Of a stretch of DNA of 64,000 bases, positions 9,130 to 18,699 are shown in pieces. Position numbers and translations under genes: made by a program. The notes beneath the pieces are model-generated. The model was not told the origin of the DNA. It searched no databases and saw nothing but the letters and a program-made list of their open reading frames with translations. Numbering within the stretch: the first letter of the stretch is position 1; each line of letters opens with the position of its first letter. Source of the stretch: Bacteroidia bacterium (GTDB taxonomy: Bacteria; Bacteroidota; Bacteroidia; M30B66); the NCBI GenBank assembly GCA_018401705.1, contig JAGYKL010000007.1:84899-148898 (forward strand), given 5' to 3'.

Positions 9130-9594
9130 TTACTTCTCAAGAGGTGCCATTCCTGTCTTTTTCTCAGGCATGCCAGCATCAGCTGGTGGTGGCTCAACAT
9201 TCCCTTTGATATACAATACTTTCGTGCCAGTCTTGTCTTTTCCGGCATTCTGAACTGTTAAAGTAACATTTTTGTTGATAGCTCCTGAACGTTTTGTGTC
9301 ATAGCTAACTTTAATAACACCCTTCTTTCCAGGTGCAATTGGTTCTTTCGGCCATTCAGGAACGGTGCAACCGCAACTTCCTCTAGCATTTGAAATCACA
9401 AATGGTTCTTTTCCTGTATTTTCAAATTCGAACTCACAAGTACCATCTGCACCATTCTTAATGGTACCATAGTCATGTGTTTCTTTTTCAAATTTGATCG
9501 TCGGAGTCCAGTTTTGATCCGTAGATGCTGGTTGGGCATGAAGGGCGATGAAGCCAAACGCCACAAAAGCCATCGATAAAATTGATCGTCTCAT
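9130..9594 (-). CDS. secreted DUF1573 domain protein
   Basis: The product is 154 residues. A signal peptide (about 1-21, ending LHAQ) precedes a single ASH-like beta-sandwich with the DUF1573 signature: FEKETHDYGTIKNGADG, FEFENTGKEPFVISNARGSCGCTVPEWP and an APGKKGVIKVSYDTK strand. The paired cysteines in SCGC are typical. The role of the family is not known; it is abundant in Bacteroidota envelopes. The gene is monocistronic, with its own terminator, and points away from valS. Confidence 0.9.
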   Translation of the reverse strand: MRRSILSMAFVAFGFIALHAQPASTDQNWTPTIKFEKETHDYGTIKNGADGTCEFEFENTGKEPFVISNARGSCGCTVPEWPKEPIAPGKKGVIKVSYDTKRSGAINKNVTLTVQNAGKDKTGTKVLYIKGNVEPPPADAGMPEKKTGMAPLEK

Positions 9595-9821
9595 TTTTGT
9601 GTTCTTTGGTGTTTAATTAATTGATTGTACAAAGTTAATTTTTATTTCAGCGATTCAGTTTCATTTTGAAAAATTTCTAATAAAACCAAGGCGACGAAAA
9701 TTATCAATAATCGTTCCAAAAAAAACAGTGAAATCAATTATTAATAAATCGATTCAAATATACCCGAATCTTTTGAATGCCTTCTTTTTGTGGCTTCTTA
9801 AATAATTCCCTTATAAAAAAC

Positions 9822-9829
9822 TATTTTTG
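9822..9829 (+). promoter_or_regulatory. -7 promoter element of valS
   Basis: TATTTTTG fits TAnnTTTG exactly and is followed by CAGCCC. It lies 24 bases before the valS ATG. Confidence 0.6.
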
Positions 9830-9853
9830 CAGCCCTCGTTAGAACACACAAGC

Positions 9854-12490
9854 ATGGAACTGCCAATTAAATATAACCCAAACACAACCGAAGATAAGTG
9901 GTATGCCGAATGGCTGAAAAACAATCTGTTTCACTCAGAACCAGATAGTCGACCTTCATTCACAATTGTAATCCCTCCGCCAAATGTAACGGGAGTTCTA
10001 CATATGGGTCATATGCTTAACAATACCATTCAAGATGTATTGATTAGAAGGGCAAGAATGCAAGGCAAAAATACATGCTGGGTTCCCGGAACCGACCATG
10101 CCTCTATTGCCACAGAAGCTAAAGTTGTTGCCAAGCTTAAAGCTGATGGCATCGAAAAAGCATCTCTTTCTAGAGATGAATTTTTAAGTCATGCATGGCA
10201 ATGGAAGGAAAAACATGGAGGAATCATTCTCGAACAACTAAAAAAGTTAGGTGCTGCTTGCGACTGGGAAAGAACAAAGTTCACCATGGATCCAGAGATG
10301 AGTAAAGCCGTTATTGATACTTTCATTAAACTCTATAACGAAGGACTCATTTATCGCGGCGTTAGAATGATTAACTGGGACCCTTCTGCTCAAACAGCAC
10401 TTTCTGATGAAGAAGTTATTTATAAGGAAAATCCAGGCAAGCTTTTCTATGTTGTATATTCTATTGCAAATTCTGAAAAGACGATAACAATAGCTACAAC
10501 CAGACCTGAAACTATTTTGGGTGATACTGCAATTTGTGTTCATCCAGATGACTCGCGCTTTTCTGAGCTTGTTGGACAAAAAGCTATAGTTCCTCTAATA
10601 AATAGAGAGATTCCGATAATTGCCGACGAATATGTTGATATGACATTCGGAACAGGAGCACTTAAGATTACTCCCGCACATGATATCAACGACTACCATC
10701 TTGGAATCAAACACAAACTCCCTGTTATAGATGTAATTTCTGCTGATGGCAAGATGAGCGAAGCAGCTCAGTTGTTTGTTGGAGAAGATCGATTTGTTGT
10801 ACGAAAGAAAATTATTAAGGAGCTTGATTCAAACGAAAAGTTGCTTAAAATTGAAGAAATCATTAATAAAGTTGGTCATTCTGAAAGAACTGATGCTGTT
10901 ATTGAGCCCCGCCTTTCACTGCAGTGGTTTGTTAAAATGCAGGAAATGGCACAACCTGCATTAAAAGCAGTTCTTGATGGAGAAGTGCAACTTCACCCAG
11001 CAAAATTTGTAAATACCTACAAGCATTGGATGGAGAATGTTAAAGACTGGTGCATTTCTCGTCAACTTTGGTGGGGCCAGCGTATTCCTGCTTGGTATGA
11101 TAAAGAAGGTGATTTTGTTGTGGCCTCATCGGCCGATGAGGCCTTAAGTAAGTTTAAAGATCTTGGTAAAAGCCTTGAAGTATCAGAACTTAGTCAGGAT
11201 GAAGATGTACTTGACACATGGTTTTCAAGTTGGTTATGGCCAATAACGGTATTTGATGCAGATGCCATTTCAAAGCCTAAATCTGAATGGAATGCCGACT
11301 TAAAATACTACTACCCAACTCAGGATCTAGTAACGGCTCCAGAAATATTGTTCTTTTGGGTTGCCAGAATGATAATGGCTGGAATAACATTTTGTGATGA
11401 AGTTCCATTCAAAAATGTTTATCTCACCGGAATTGTGAGGGATAAACTAGGAAGAAAAATGTCTAAATCTTTAGGCAATTCTCCTGACCCTATAGACTTA
11501 ATTAATAAATATGGTGCTGATGGAGTTCGTTTAGGAATGCTGCTTACTTCTCCTGCAGGTAATGATTTACCATTTGATGAAAGCCTCTGTGAACAAGGTA
11601 GAAATTTCAATAATAAATTGTGGAACGCCTTCAGACTTATCAATTCTTGGGAAGTAACAGATACTCCAGCCGAGAAAGCTTCTGAAGAAGCCGTGGCATG
11701 GTTCTTCTCTAAACTCCAGGATGAAAAGCTACGAATTGAAGATTTGTTTAGCAAATACAGGATTTCTGAAGCACTAATGGCTTTGTATAAATTAGTTTGG
11801 GATGATTACTGTGCATGGTTTTTAGAAGCTATAAAACCGGCATATCAGCACCCAATCAACGAAAGCACAAAGATAGCTGCTCAGGATTTTATGAAGGACT
11901 TGCTAAGAATGCTACATCCTTTTGTCCCATTTATTACTGAAGAAATTTGGAGCTTCCTTAAGTCTGATGAAGATGCTCAATTTATTCTAAATGAATCGGA
12001 AGCTGTTGTTAAAGAAGTAGACCCAACTGTCTTAACTCAATTCGAATTAATTAGAGAAACAGTAAGTGCGGTTAGAAACTTTAGGAATGAAAAAGGTATC
12101 TCACCTAAAGAATCAATTACGCTCTATTGCAGAAGCAGAAATGATGAAAGAATGATTCCATTTCAGGCTTCCTTAATGAAATTAGCTAATATCGATGAAC
12201 TTGTGTTTTCGCAAGAAAAACCAGAGCCTAGTTTCATGCTTGTAATTAGAACAGATGAGTTCTTTATCCCTGTTGCAAACGCTGTAGATATTGAAGCTGA
12301 AAAAACGAAACTTGCAAGTGAGCTAGACTATCTAAAGGGCTTTCTAAACTCTGTTGGCAAAAAGTTAAGTAATGAGAAATTCATAGCTAACGCGAAGCCA
12401 GAAATAATTGCAAACGAAAGAAAAAAAGAAGCTGATACTCTTCAAAAAATCAACATGATTGAAAAGCAACTTAAAGGATTTCTTGAGTGA
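9854..12490 (+). CDS. valS: valine--tRNA ligase
   Basis: The product is 878 residues from ATG 9854. A TTG 27 bases upstream lies within the promoter element and is rejected as start. It is a class I synthetase: PPPNVTGVLHMGH with HMGH at 50-53, an editing (CP1) domain with TTRPETILGDTA, and KMSKSLGNSPDP with KMSKS at 535-539. The anticodon domain follows, and the C-terminal coiled coil of about 65 residues (EAEKTKLASELDYLKGFL region) is specific to ValRS among the IleRS/LeuRS/ValRS group. The enzyme charges tRNA-Val and clears mischarged threonine. Confidence 0.97.
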   Translation: MELPIKYNPNTTEDKWYAEWLKNNLFHSEPDSRPSFTIVIPPPNVTGVLHMGHMLNNTIQDVLIRRARMQGKNTCWVPGTDHASIATEAKVVAKLKADGIEKASLSRDEFLSHAWQWKEKHGGIILEQLKKLGAACDWERTKFTMDPEMSKAVIDTFIKLYNEGLIYRGVRMINWDPSAQTALSDEEVIYKENPGKLFYVVYSIANSEKTITIATTRPETILGDTAICVHPDDSRFSELVGQKAIVPLINREIPIIADEYVDMTFGTGALKITPAHDINDYHLGIKHKLPVIDVISADGKMSEAAQLFVGEDRFVVRKKIIKELDSNEKLLKIEEIINKVGHSERTDAVIEPRLSLQWFVKMQEMAQPALKAVLDGEVQLHPAKFVNTYKHWMENVKDWCISRQLWWGQRIPAWYDKEGDFVVASSADEALSKFKDLGKSLEVSELSQDEDVLDTWFSSWLWPITVFDADAISKPKSEWNADLKYYYPTQDLVTAPEILFFWVARMIMAGITFCDEVPFKNVYLTGIVRDKLGRKMSKSLGNSPDPIDLINKYGADGVRLGMLLTSPAGNDLPFDESLCEQGRNFNNKLWNAFRLINSWEVTDTPAEKASEEAVAWFFSKLQDEKLRIEDLFSKYRISEALMALYKLVWDDYCAWFLEAIKPAYQHPINESTKIAAQDFMKDLLRMLHPFVPFITEEIWSFLKSDEDAQFILNESEAVVKEVDPTVLTQFELIRETVSAVRNFRNEKGISPKESITLYCRSRNDERMIPFQASLMKLANIDELVFSQEKPEPSFMLVIRTDEFFIPVANAVDIEAEKTKLASELDYLKGFLNSVGKKLSNEKFIANAKPEIIANERKKEADTLQKINMIEKQLKGFLE

Positions 12491-12537
12491 GTTAGAATTT
12501 TAGAATGTTGAAGTTGTTTTTTTCTTAATTTCAGCAA

Positions 12538-13581
12538 ATGAAGTTTTATGTGTTTCTGTCTACTGTTTTCATCTGTGGAATCTGCCAAGCTCAGATTACT
12601 CTGGACCAAAATGATTACTTCGATTTTGGTAATGAATATTATCGAAGCTTTATAAATTTTGGTTTGGATACCATTGATCTTGAAAGTAGTTCAGGTGAAA
12701 ATCAGGTTTGGGATTTTTCTTGGCTTGAACGCGATTTTACTGATACACTAAAAATAATCAAGGCTGACCTAAGCCCATTTGGTACTGAGTTTCCTGATGC
12801 TGATTTCGGAATTTCATCAAATCAAAATAATTTCTTTTATGAAGAGCTTAACTCAACCGGAGTTGCAATCTTAGGCAGAGTTAATTATGACATTATATTT
12901 GACTACAGTACTATTTATCGTTTTAATTCAAGTGGAAATGCTTTTATTTTTCCGCTTTCATACAATGACTCATACAACTTTGGATACTCTTATAGGGTTC
13001 AATATCCTACTCTATTTCCAGGCACTGACTCAATTCGCCAATTCAATTCGAGCTTTTTCGAATTAAATGTTGATGCATTTGGAACTTTGTTGATGCCTAA
13101 TGGCAACTTCGATGTGCTTCGTCTTAAACAGATTGCCTATCTCAGTGATACAGTTTCAGTATATGACGAACCGGGAGGCTGGGGTAATACTTCAATAAAT
13201 CGGGATACAACGATTACCTGGCTATACTTTGCCAAAAATATCGGCTATCGTTTGCTTTCGTTTAACCAACAACCTGATGGCACAGGGAAAATTGTAAGTT
13301 GGGTAAAAGACTTTTTACTTTCTAATGAAGATAAAATACCTTATTCAAAGGTAAAAATCTATCCACAACCTGCCAACGAGAAGATTTTTATTGAACATAC
13401 TGAAGATTTTCATTATCAACTTTTTAACATTCAAGGGAAGCTTGAACTTAAAGGCGATTTGCTTAAAGATGATAACTATTTATCAATTATTGGATTATCT
13501 CCTGGCTTATATATTTTGAAATTAAACAATAGTCAAGGACAACTTTTTAGCACGCAAAAAGTTTTAGTTGGATACAATTAA
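12538..13581 (+). CDS. hypothetical secreted protein with T9SS type-A sorting domain
   Basis: The product is 347 residues. A signal peptide (about 1-19, ending CQAQ) leads into a beta-rich region of about 240 residues that I do not recognise, with many Asp, Phe and Tyr residues. The C-terminal ~75 residues are a type-A T9SS domain: VKIYPQPANEKIFIE, YQLFNIQGKLELKG, LSPGLYILKL and a final basic/hydrophobic strand. It is therefore exported across the outer membrane and probably attached or released. It lies between valS and mqnD on the same strand with short gaps; no functional link is apparent. Confidence 0.8.
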   Translation: MKFYVFLSTVFICGICQAQITLDQNDYFDFGNEYYRSFINFGLDTIDLESSSGENQVWDFSWLERDFTDTLKIIKADLSPFGTEFPDADFGISSNQNNFFYEELNSTGVAILGRVNYDIIFDYSTIYRFNSSGNAFIFPLSYNDSYNFGYSYRVQYPTLFPGTDSIRQFNSSFFELNVDAFGTLLMPNGNFDVLRLKQIAYLSDTVSVYDEPGGWGNTSINRDTTITWLYFAKNIGYRLLSFNQQPDGTGKIVSWVKDFLLSNEDKIPYSKVKIYPQPANEKIFIEHTEDFHYQLFNIQGKLELKGDLLKDDNYLSIIGLSPGLYILKLNNSQGQLFSTQKVLVGYN

Positions 13582-13592
13582 TTGATTCTTTA

Positions 13593-14426
13593 ATGTCTGA
13601 AAGCACTCTTGGCTTCTCAACTTGTCCCAACGACACATTTATTTTCGATGCTTGGGTTAACTCTCGCTTAGAGAATGATATCAAGCCATTCATTTACTTA
13701 AGTGATGTTGACGAATTAAATAAAATGGCTCTAAATGCCAAACTAGATATTACTAAATTATCTTTCGGAGTATATCCAGAAGTTTCTGAACATTACCAAA
13801 TACTGGACTCAGGAAGCGCCCTTGGATTTGGCTGCGGACCTTTGCTAATATGTAAAGAAAAGAGAATTGATTTAAATAATTTACCCAGCAATTTCAGCGT
13901 TGCTATTCCAGGTGAAAGAACAACAGCAAATCTTTTGCTTTCAATTGCTTATCCCCAAATCACCAACAAAGTCATTATGCTCTTTTCTGAGATCGAGCAA
14001 GCAGTACTTTCTGGAGCGGTAGATGCGGGACTAATTATTCATGAAAATCGCTTCACATATGCTGCTAAAGGCCTGCACAAGCTCATTGATTTAGGTGAGT
14101 TCTGGGAAAACAAGACAGGATTACCAATTCCATTGGGCTGCATTACTATAAAAAGAAGTCTTCCTGAAGAAGATAAAATCAAAATACAGGAGCTAATAAG
14201 AAAGAGCATTGAACATGCTTTTTCAAATCCTCAGGATTCTTCTGAGTATGTTTCATTGCATGCACAGGAAATGAAGCCAGAAGTAATGAAACAGCATATT
14301 GATTTGTATGTCAATAAATTCAGTATTTCTCTAGGTGATGATGGCAAAAAGGCAATTAAAACTTTATTTGCAGAAGGTGAAAAGGCTGGAATACTAAAGA
14401 AAGCAGTTGAGCCTTTATTTATTTGA
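13593..14426 (+). CDS. mqnD: 1,4-dihydroxy-6-naphthoate synthase (futalosine menaquinone pathway)
   Basis: The product is 277 residues with the periplasmic-binding-protein fold used by MqnA/MqnD. The opening LGFSTCPNDTFIFDAWV is the MqnD signature. KLSFGVYPEV, SGSALGFGCGPLL and IPGERTTANLL follow in the usual order, and the conserved His-containing GLIIHENR lies near residue 150. MqnD cleaves cyclic dehypoxanthine futalosine to 1,4-dihydroxy-6-naphthoate. No other mqn gene is in the window. Its last 8 bases overlap the end of the convergent DUF952 gene. Confidence 0.88.
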   Translation: MSESTLGFSTCPNDTFIFDAWVNSRLENDIKPFIYLSDVDELNKMALNAKLDITKLSFGVYPEVSEHYQILDSGSALGFGCGPLLICKEKRIDLNNLPSNFSVAIPGERTTANLLLSIAYPQITNKVIMLFSEIEQAVLSGAVDAGLIIHENRFTYAAKGLHKLIDLGEFWENKTGLPIPLGCITIKRSLPEEDKIKIQELIRKSIEHAFSNPQDSSEYVSLHAQEMKPEVMKQHIDLYVNKFSISLGDDGKKAIKTLFAEGEKAGILKKAVEPLFI

Positions 14427-14754
14427 TTTGCTTGCTAAAGTCAAATGGAAATGGGATTACCTCAACAATTGCATTTTTTTGAATTGGGCCAAAAGCATGA
14501 GGAAAGAAACCTGAACCATTATCAGCGGCTTCATAAATTAGAGGAATATTGAGAAGTTTAGAATCAATTTTCAAAACAAGAATATCTTCTCTCCCATCAA
14601 AAAAACGTTTTAGAGTAGCATCTAACTGTTCATATCTTGAGCAGTGAATAAAACCCTCTTCATCAAGAGTTTCGATGCTGTAAACCTTGTTATTAGCTTG
14701 TTTATCCCAATCAGAAATTGAGGCAATATGATAGATAAATTGAGGTGCCGCCAT
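14419..14754 (-). CDS. DUF952 domain protein
   Basis: The product is 111 residues from ATG 14754; a start at 14811 would put the promoter element inside the gene. Family marks are IYHIASISDWDKQ, DEEGFIHCSRYEQLDATLKRFF, LVLKID and the FPHAFGPI block with its conserved His. DUF952 proteins have an unproven role; the fold resembles small ADP-ribosyl-type or glutathione-linked proteins, but no activity should be assumed. The gene converges on mqnD. Confidence 0.85.
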   Translation of the reverse strand: MAAPQFIYHIASISDWDKQANNKVYSIETLDEEGFIHCSRYEQLDATLKRFFDGREDILVLKIDSKLLNIPLIYEAADNGSGFFPHAFGPIQKNAIVEVIPFPFDFSKQIK

Positions 14755-14767
14755 TAAAAATTCTTTG

Positions 14768-14775
14768 CAAATATA
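14768..14775 (-). promoter_or_regulatory. -7 promoter element of the DUF952 gene
   Basis: On the - strand TATATTTG followed by CAAAG matches TAnnTTTG exactly, 13 bases before the ATG at 14754. This supports the shorter start. Confidence 0.6.
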
Positions 14776-14814
14776 GGGTTTGCATTCAATTAAGAAGAAT
14801 AATGCATACAAGTC

Positions 14815-17247
14815 TTAATTAAAGCTAACCTGTAAACTCAATTTTATCAAACGCCCGGTTGCGCTTATACCGCTTGCGAAAACACGATAATTAGTATCCA
14901 GCAAATTTTCGGCTGAAAGGTCAAGCTTTACACTTTCTGAAACTTCAACTCCAGCTCTTAAATTTATGGTATGCCAGGCCGGCATACCAGATGAAGTAGC
15001 ATATTGCAAATTATCCTCCCCACTGGGAGAATACAAAGAAAGTGGCTTCTCGCCCTGAAACATAAGCCAAGTAGAAACAGAAAGACGCTTTTTTATCTTT
15101 TGATTAAGTTGAAATTTGCCAAAAATCGGAGGAATATGATCTAATGGCGCAGAAACTCCATCATTGTAAACTATTCCTTTTGTATATGTGGCACTTACAT
15201 TCATGGAGGTACCTCCGTTTGATTGCCAGCTAATTTTGGCATTCAAACCGGATATCTCTGCTTTACTCGCATTTACATTTGCCAGAATTGCTGAATATTC
15301 TCCATCATATAGCAACGAATCAGCCGAACCAAGCTTAAAAGGACGGGTTACAATTGCCCCGTACAACACAGTGTAATAAGTTCCAAACTCAAGTTTCAAG
15401 CCTTTAACAGGTTTAAAAACGAGTCCTAAATCAAAAGCATCGGTTCGCTCTGGTTTCAAGTCGGGGTTTGGAACTATTAAACTTCCCGGTTGAGAATCAA
15501 ACACCTTTGCCAAATCGTCAACATTTGCCGATCTGAAACCTTGTGACCAATTTACTCGCCAGTTCATTTTTTTGTTCATCCGAAACGTTAAACCTGCTTG
15601 TGCGCAAATGACTGAGTTCTTCTGCTGGGCTCCTGAAAATGGGAAAGGATAAATTTCACTTTGCCCAAAATCTGCCAATAAGTGATTAAAAGTATAACGC
15701 GCACCCACTGTAGAAACTAGTTTTTCGGGTAGTAAAACCCTTTGATAGGTTATATAAGCAGAAGTATTATTCACTTCACTGCCTCCGGCAGGATATCTCG
15801 TTGAGGCGATTGACTTTTCTTTTGAAAATATGTTCTCAGAAAACGCATCTGATGCTACTTGATGGGAATAAGCTTCCAAGCCATAAAACAAATCACTATT
15901 GCAAAGTTTCTTATGTAAATCGGTATTTATACTGTAAGATAAAACCTGCTCATTTCTCCTAAAAAGTTGATTGTTTCCAAACCTTCGGCTGTTTCTACTT
16001 TCTCTGTTTAATTGCCATGCTGCAATTATCACCGCTTCATCATACATCGATGTTTTTCTCATGAATTTTAGCTGATAAGAAACTAATGCACGTTCCTCAG
16101 GACCATAAAACCACTGAGCAAAAACAGGGAGTCCGTTTGAAGTAGATTCAGATAATCTGTCATACCTATTTACATCGGAAGACTTTGTGTATTGCAGATT
16201 AAGTTGGTGTTGTGGACCCTTCTCAGGGCTAAACAACCAACGCTGATTGGCACTAAACTGGCTGTAGGCCGAACCAATTTGTAAGGCAGGATCAGAGTTC
16301 ACAAGAGCTGTGTCTATTCCTGCTATTACAGATGCATGCTTATTTCTTTCCCATTCTTTTCTTAGGCCTGCCTCCCCTTGCCTTAAATCTCCAAAATTAT
16401 TGAACGTGAATGAGGTTCTTATTGCAAGTCGTTTAAATCCTACATTATGCCATGCATGCAAGCTTTTTTCCTGATTCCAGTATTTAAAGTTACCTGAAGC
16501 AATTCTGCTCATCCCGCCAAAGCGGTGATTAACTGCTTTGCCATTCTCTGCAAACTCAGGTTTCATAGTGTTTACCGAAATAACTCCGCCCAAGGCATCA
16601 CTTCCATAAATTGGTGAGGAGGAGCCATTAATGACTTCGATTTCCTGGGTTATGTTCGGGTCAAGCCTCATAATATTTTGTAAATGCCCTCCTCTGAAAA
16701 TAGGTGTATTTAATCTCACTCCATCTATTACAAGCAAAATTCTATTGGCTTCCATTCCTCTTAACACCGGACTTCCTCCACCAAGTTGACTCCTTTGCAC
16801 AAACACTTCGCCCGATTGTTCAATGGCATCGGCCATATTGCCAGGATTGTTTTCCGCCGGGAGGCGAATTTTAATAACATCCAATGGCAAATTCTCTACA
16901 GAAGTATTTAAACGAGTTCCGGGAATTTCTACAGCAGATATAATTATCCCTGGTAATACTAATTCAACCAGAAGCTTTTTCCCGAACCATTGATCAGGCA
17001 ATACTAAAGTATTCTTATAACCCGCAGCCTGCACCAGTAGTGTATCTTCTCTCCAGCTATCCGGAAGAGGAGTTTCGCCTTTCTCATTTGTAATAAACTG
17101 AGCTTCAGAACTGCTGTTGTGGAGCCTGGAAATTTTTGCATTGCTTACAGGACTCTTATCGTAAGTGCTTATAATTCGGGCATTCTGCCCGTTTATATCA
17201 GCACAAACAAAACTCACTAACGCAAAAAAGATGAAAAACTTTTTCAT
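14815..17247 (-). CDS. TonB-dependent outer-membrane receptor
   Basis: The product is 810 residues from ATG 17247 (signal peptide about 1-20, ending INGQ). It has an N-terminal carboxypeptidase-like regulatory beta-sandwich (about 22-105), then a plug domain (about 120-230) with the typical VFVQRSQLGGGSPVLRGMEA and RILLVIDGVRLN strands and SPIYGSDALGGVISV. A 22-stranded barrel follows, with a TonB-dep_Rec end (AENLLDTNYRVFASG, final Phe-Asn). The GGSPVLRGMEANR type of plug resembles haem, cobalamin and siderophore receptors more than SusC glycan receptors, but the ligand is not readable. No SusD partner is adjacent, which also argues against glycan uptake. Confidence 0.9.
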   Translation of the reverse strand: MKKFFIFFALVSFVCADINGQNARIISTYDKSPVSNAKISRLHNSSSEAQFITNEKGETPLPDSWREDTLLVQAAGYKNTLVLPDQWFGKKLLVELVLPGIIISAVEIPGTRLNTSVENLPLDVIKIRLPAENNPGNMADAIEQSGEVFVQRSQLGGGSPVLRGMEANRILLVIDGVRLNTPIFRGGHLQNIMRLDPNITQEIEVINGSSSPIYGSDALGGVISVNTMKPEFAENGKAVNHRFGGMSRIASGNFKYWNQEKSLHAWHNVGFKRLAIRTSFTFNNFGDLRQGEAGLRKEWERNKHASVIAGIDTALVNSDPALQIGSAYSQFSANQRWLFSPEKGPQHQLNLQYTKSSDVNRYDRLSESTSNGLPVFAQWFYGPEERALVSYQLKFMRKTSMYDEAVIIAAWQLNRESRNSRRFGNNQLFRRNEQVLSYSINTDLHKKLCNSDLFYGLEAYSHQVASDAFSENIFSKEKSIASTRYPAGGSEVNNTSAYITYQRVLLPEKLVSTVGARYTFNHLLADFGQSEIYPFPFSGAQQKNSVICAQAGLTFRMNKKMNWRVNWSQGFRSANVDDLAKVFDSQPGSLIVPNPDLKPERTDAFDLGLVFKPVKGLKLEFGTYYTVLYGAIVTRPFKLGSADSLLYDGEYSAILANVNASKAEISGLNAKISWQSNGGTSMNVSATYTKGIVYNDGVSAPLDHIPPIFGKFQLNQKIKKRLSVSTWLMFQGEKPLSLYSPSGEDNLQYATSSGMPAWHTINLRAGVEVSESVKLDLSAENLLDTNYRVFASGISATGRLIKLSLQVSFN

Positions 17248-17383
17248 TTCAGGCCACAAAATTAGAATTATCCCAAAGACTTTTCAGGACAAATCACTCG
17301 CATTATCACGTAAGTTTAGAAGCAAATAAGAACAAACCCCGCAGATTAAAACCTCGTAAACCGCACCTAAATAACCCACGACT

Positions 17384-18568
17384 ATGAGTAAATACATTAC
17401 TAGAATTTTTGTTGTTGAAGACAACGATTTCTTCGCTCAAATGATAAAGCAAAAGCTCGAATTGAGTGATAGTTACGAAGTAAGCCTATTCAACAATGGA
17501 GAAGATTTCAAATCAGCTCTTCATACCAATCCTGACATTGTAGTATTAGATTATAACCTTCCTAATACCAATGGAATAGACTTATTGAAAGAGATTAAGA
17601 ATTTCAATGATCAGATTAAAACTATTCTTATTTCGGGTCAGGAAACGGTTGATGTGGTAATTGAGGCATATGAAAATGGTGCGGAAGAATACATAAAAAA
17701 GGATGACAATGCCCTCACCATGTTAGACCTCAAGGTCCAAAAGCATGCAAATAGTGTTAACCTCTTAAAAGAGGTGGATACTCTGAGAGATCAGATTATT
17801 GACAGGCACAGGTATGACAGAATTATTGGAGAGAGCCCTGCATTGTTGAAAGTTTTACGACTCATTCAAAAGGTTGAGAAAACCAATATGTTGGCTTTAA
17901 TTACAGGAGAAAGCGGCACTGGTAAAGAGCTCGTTGCTTCTGCGATTCACTATAATTCTGCTAGAAAAAACAAACCATTTGTAGCTGTGAATGTGGCTGC
18001 AATTCCTGAAGACCTCATGGAAAGTGAACTTTTCGGACATGAACGCGGAGCTTTCACAGGCGCTGACAGCAAGCGAATCGGAAAATTTGAAGAAGCGAAT
18101 GACGGTACTATTTTCCTTGATGAAATAGGTGAAATGGACGTTCATATGCAAACTAAATTATTGAGGGTTCTTCAGGAAAGTAAAATTACCCGACTGGGTT
18201 CTAACAAAGAGATTCCGCTTAATGTAAGAGTAATTGCTGCTACAAATAAAAATCTGGCTCAGAGAGTGAAAGACGGAAAAATGCGTGAAGATTTATACTA
18301 TCGCCTGCAAGGCTTCTTGATTCACCTTCCGCCGCTTCGCGAGCGCGATAATGACATTTTATTACTGGCTAAAAGCATGTTAAAGTCATTTTGTGATTCT
18401 AATAGAATGCCTGAGAAAAGTTTTTCATCGGATGCTTTAAGAGATATGATGAAACACCCATGGAGTGGAAATGTAAGAGAATTGAAAGCTTTTGTTGAAA
18501 GAGCGGTTCTTATTTCAGATGAGAATATTATTGAGGCAGAAGATTTAATCTTTTCTCAGGATATATAA
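17384..18568 (+). CDS. sigma-54 response regulator (NtrC type) lacking a DNA-binding domain
   Basis: The product is 394 residues. Receiver domain 5-120 has the phosphorylation site D56 in [11 protein letters not shown]+ domain about 145-375 has Walker A GESGTGKE (175-182), the sigma-54 loop GAFTGA (222-227), Walker B GTIFLDE (241-247) and the arginine-finger region [10 protein letters not shown]. The protein ends about 15 residues after the [15 protein letters not shown] helix, with no Fis-type helix-turn-helix; NtrC relatives are usually 440-470 residues. It could activate sigma-54 holoenzyme from solution, as known for some activators without a DNA-binding domain. It is divergent from the receptor gene, and no kinase gene is adjacent. 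Confidence 0.88.
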   Translation: MSKYITRIFVVEDNDFFAQMIKQKLELSDSYEVSLFNNGEDFKSALHTNPDIVVLDYNLPNTNGIDLLKEIKNFNDQIKTILISGQETVDVVIEAYENGAEEYIKKDDNALTMLDLKVQKHANSVNLLKEVDTLRDQIIDRHRYDRIIGESPALLKVLRLIQKVEKTNMLALITGESGTGKELVASAIHYNSARKNKPFVAVNVAAIPEDLMESELFGHERGAFTGADSKRIGKFEEANDGTIFLDEIGEMDVHMQTKLLRVLQESKITRLGSNKEIPLNVRVIAATNKNLAQRVKDGKMREDLYYRLQGFLIHLPPLRERDNDILLLAKSMLKSFCDSNRMPEKSFSSDALRDMMKHPWSGNVRELKAFVERAVLISDENIIEAEDLIFSQDI

Positions 18569-18589
18569 TAGAAACACCATTAATTGTTA

Positions 18590-18620
18590 CGGCTGGAGGG
18601 TTACTTCCGGCCTTTTTTAT
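18590..18620 (+). terminator. intrinsic terminator after the sigma-54 regulator
   Basis: An imperfect stem with G-U pairs (CGGCTGGAGG / CTTCCGGCC) is followed by TTTTTTATTT. Confidence 0.65.
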
Positions 18621-18673
18621 TTAAGCGAGTTGTATGATTAATGATTAGCTCTGTTTCTAACTCCTGATTTACC

Positions 18674-18681
18674 TATCTTTG
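18674..18681 (+). promoter_or_regulatory. -7 promoter element of ychF
   Basis: TATCTTTG is an exact TAnnTTTG match followed by CGCCC, 18 bases before ATG 18700. A GTG at 18679 overlaps this element and is rejected as start. Confidence 0.65.
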
Positions 18682-18699
18682 CGCCCATTTCCAGATAAT

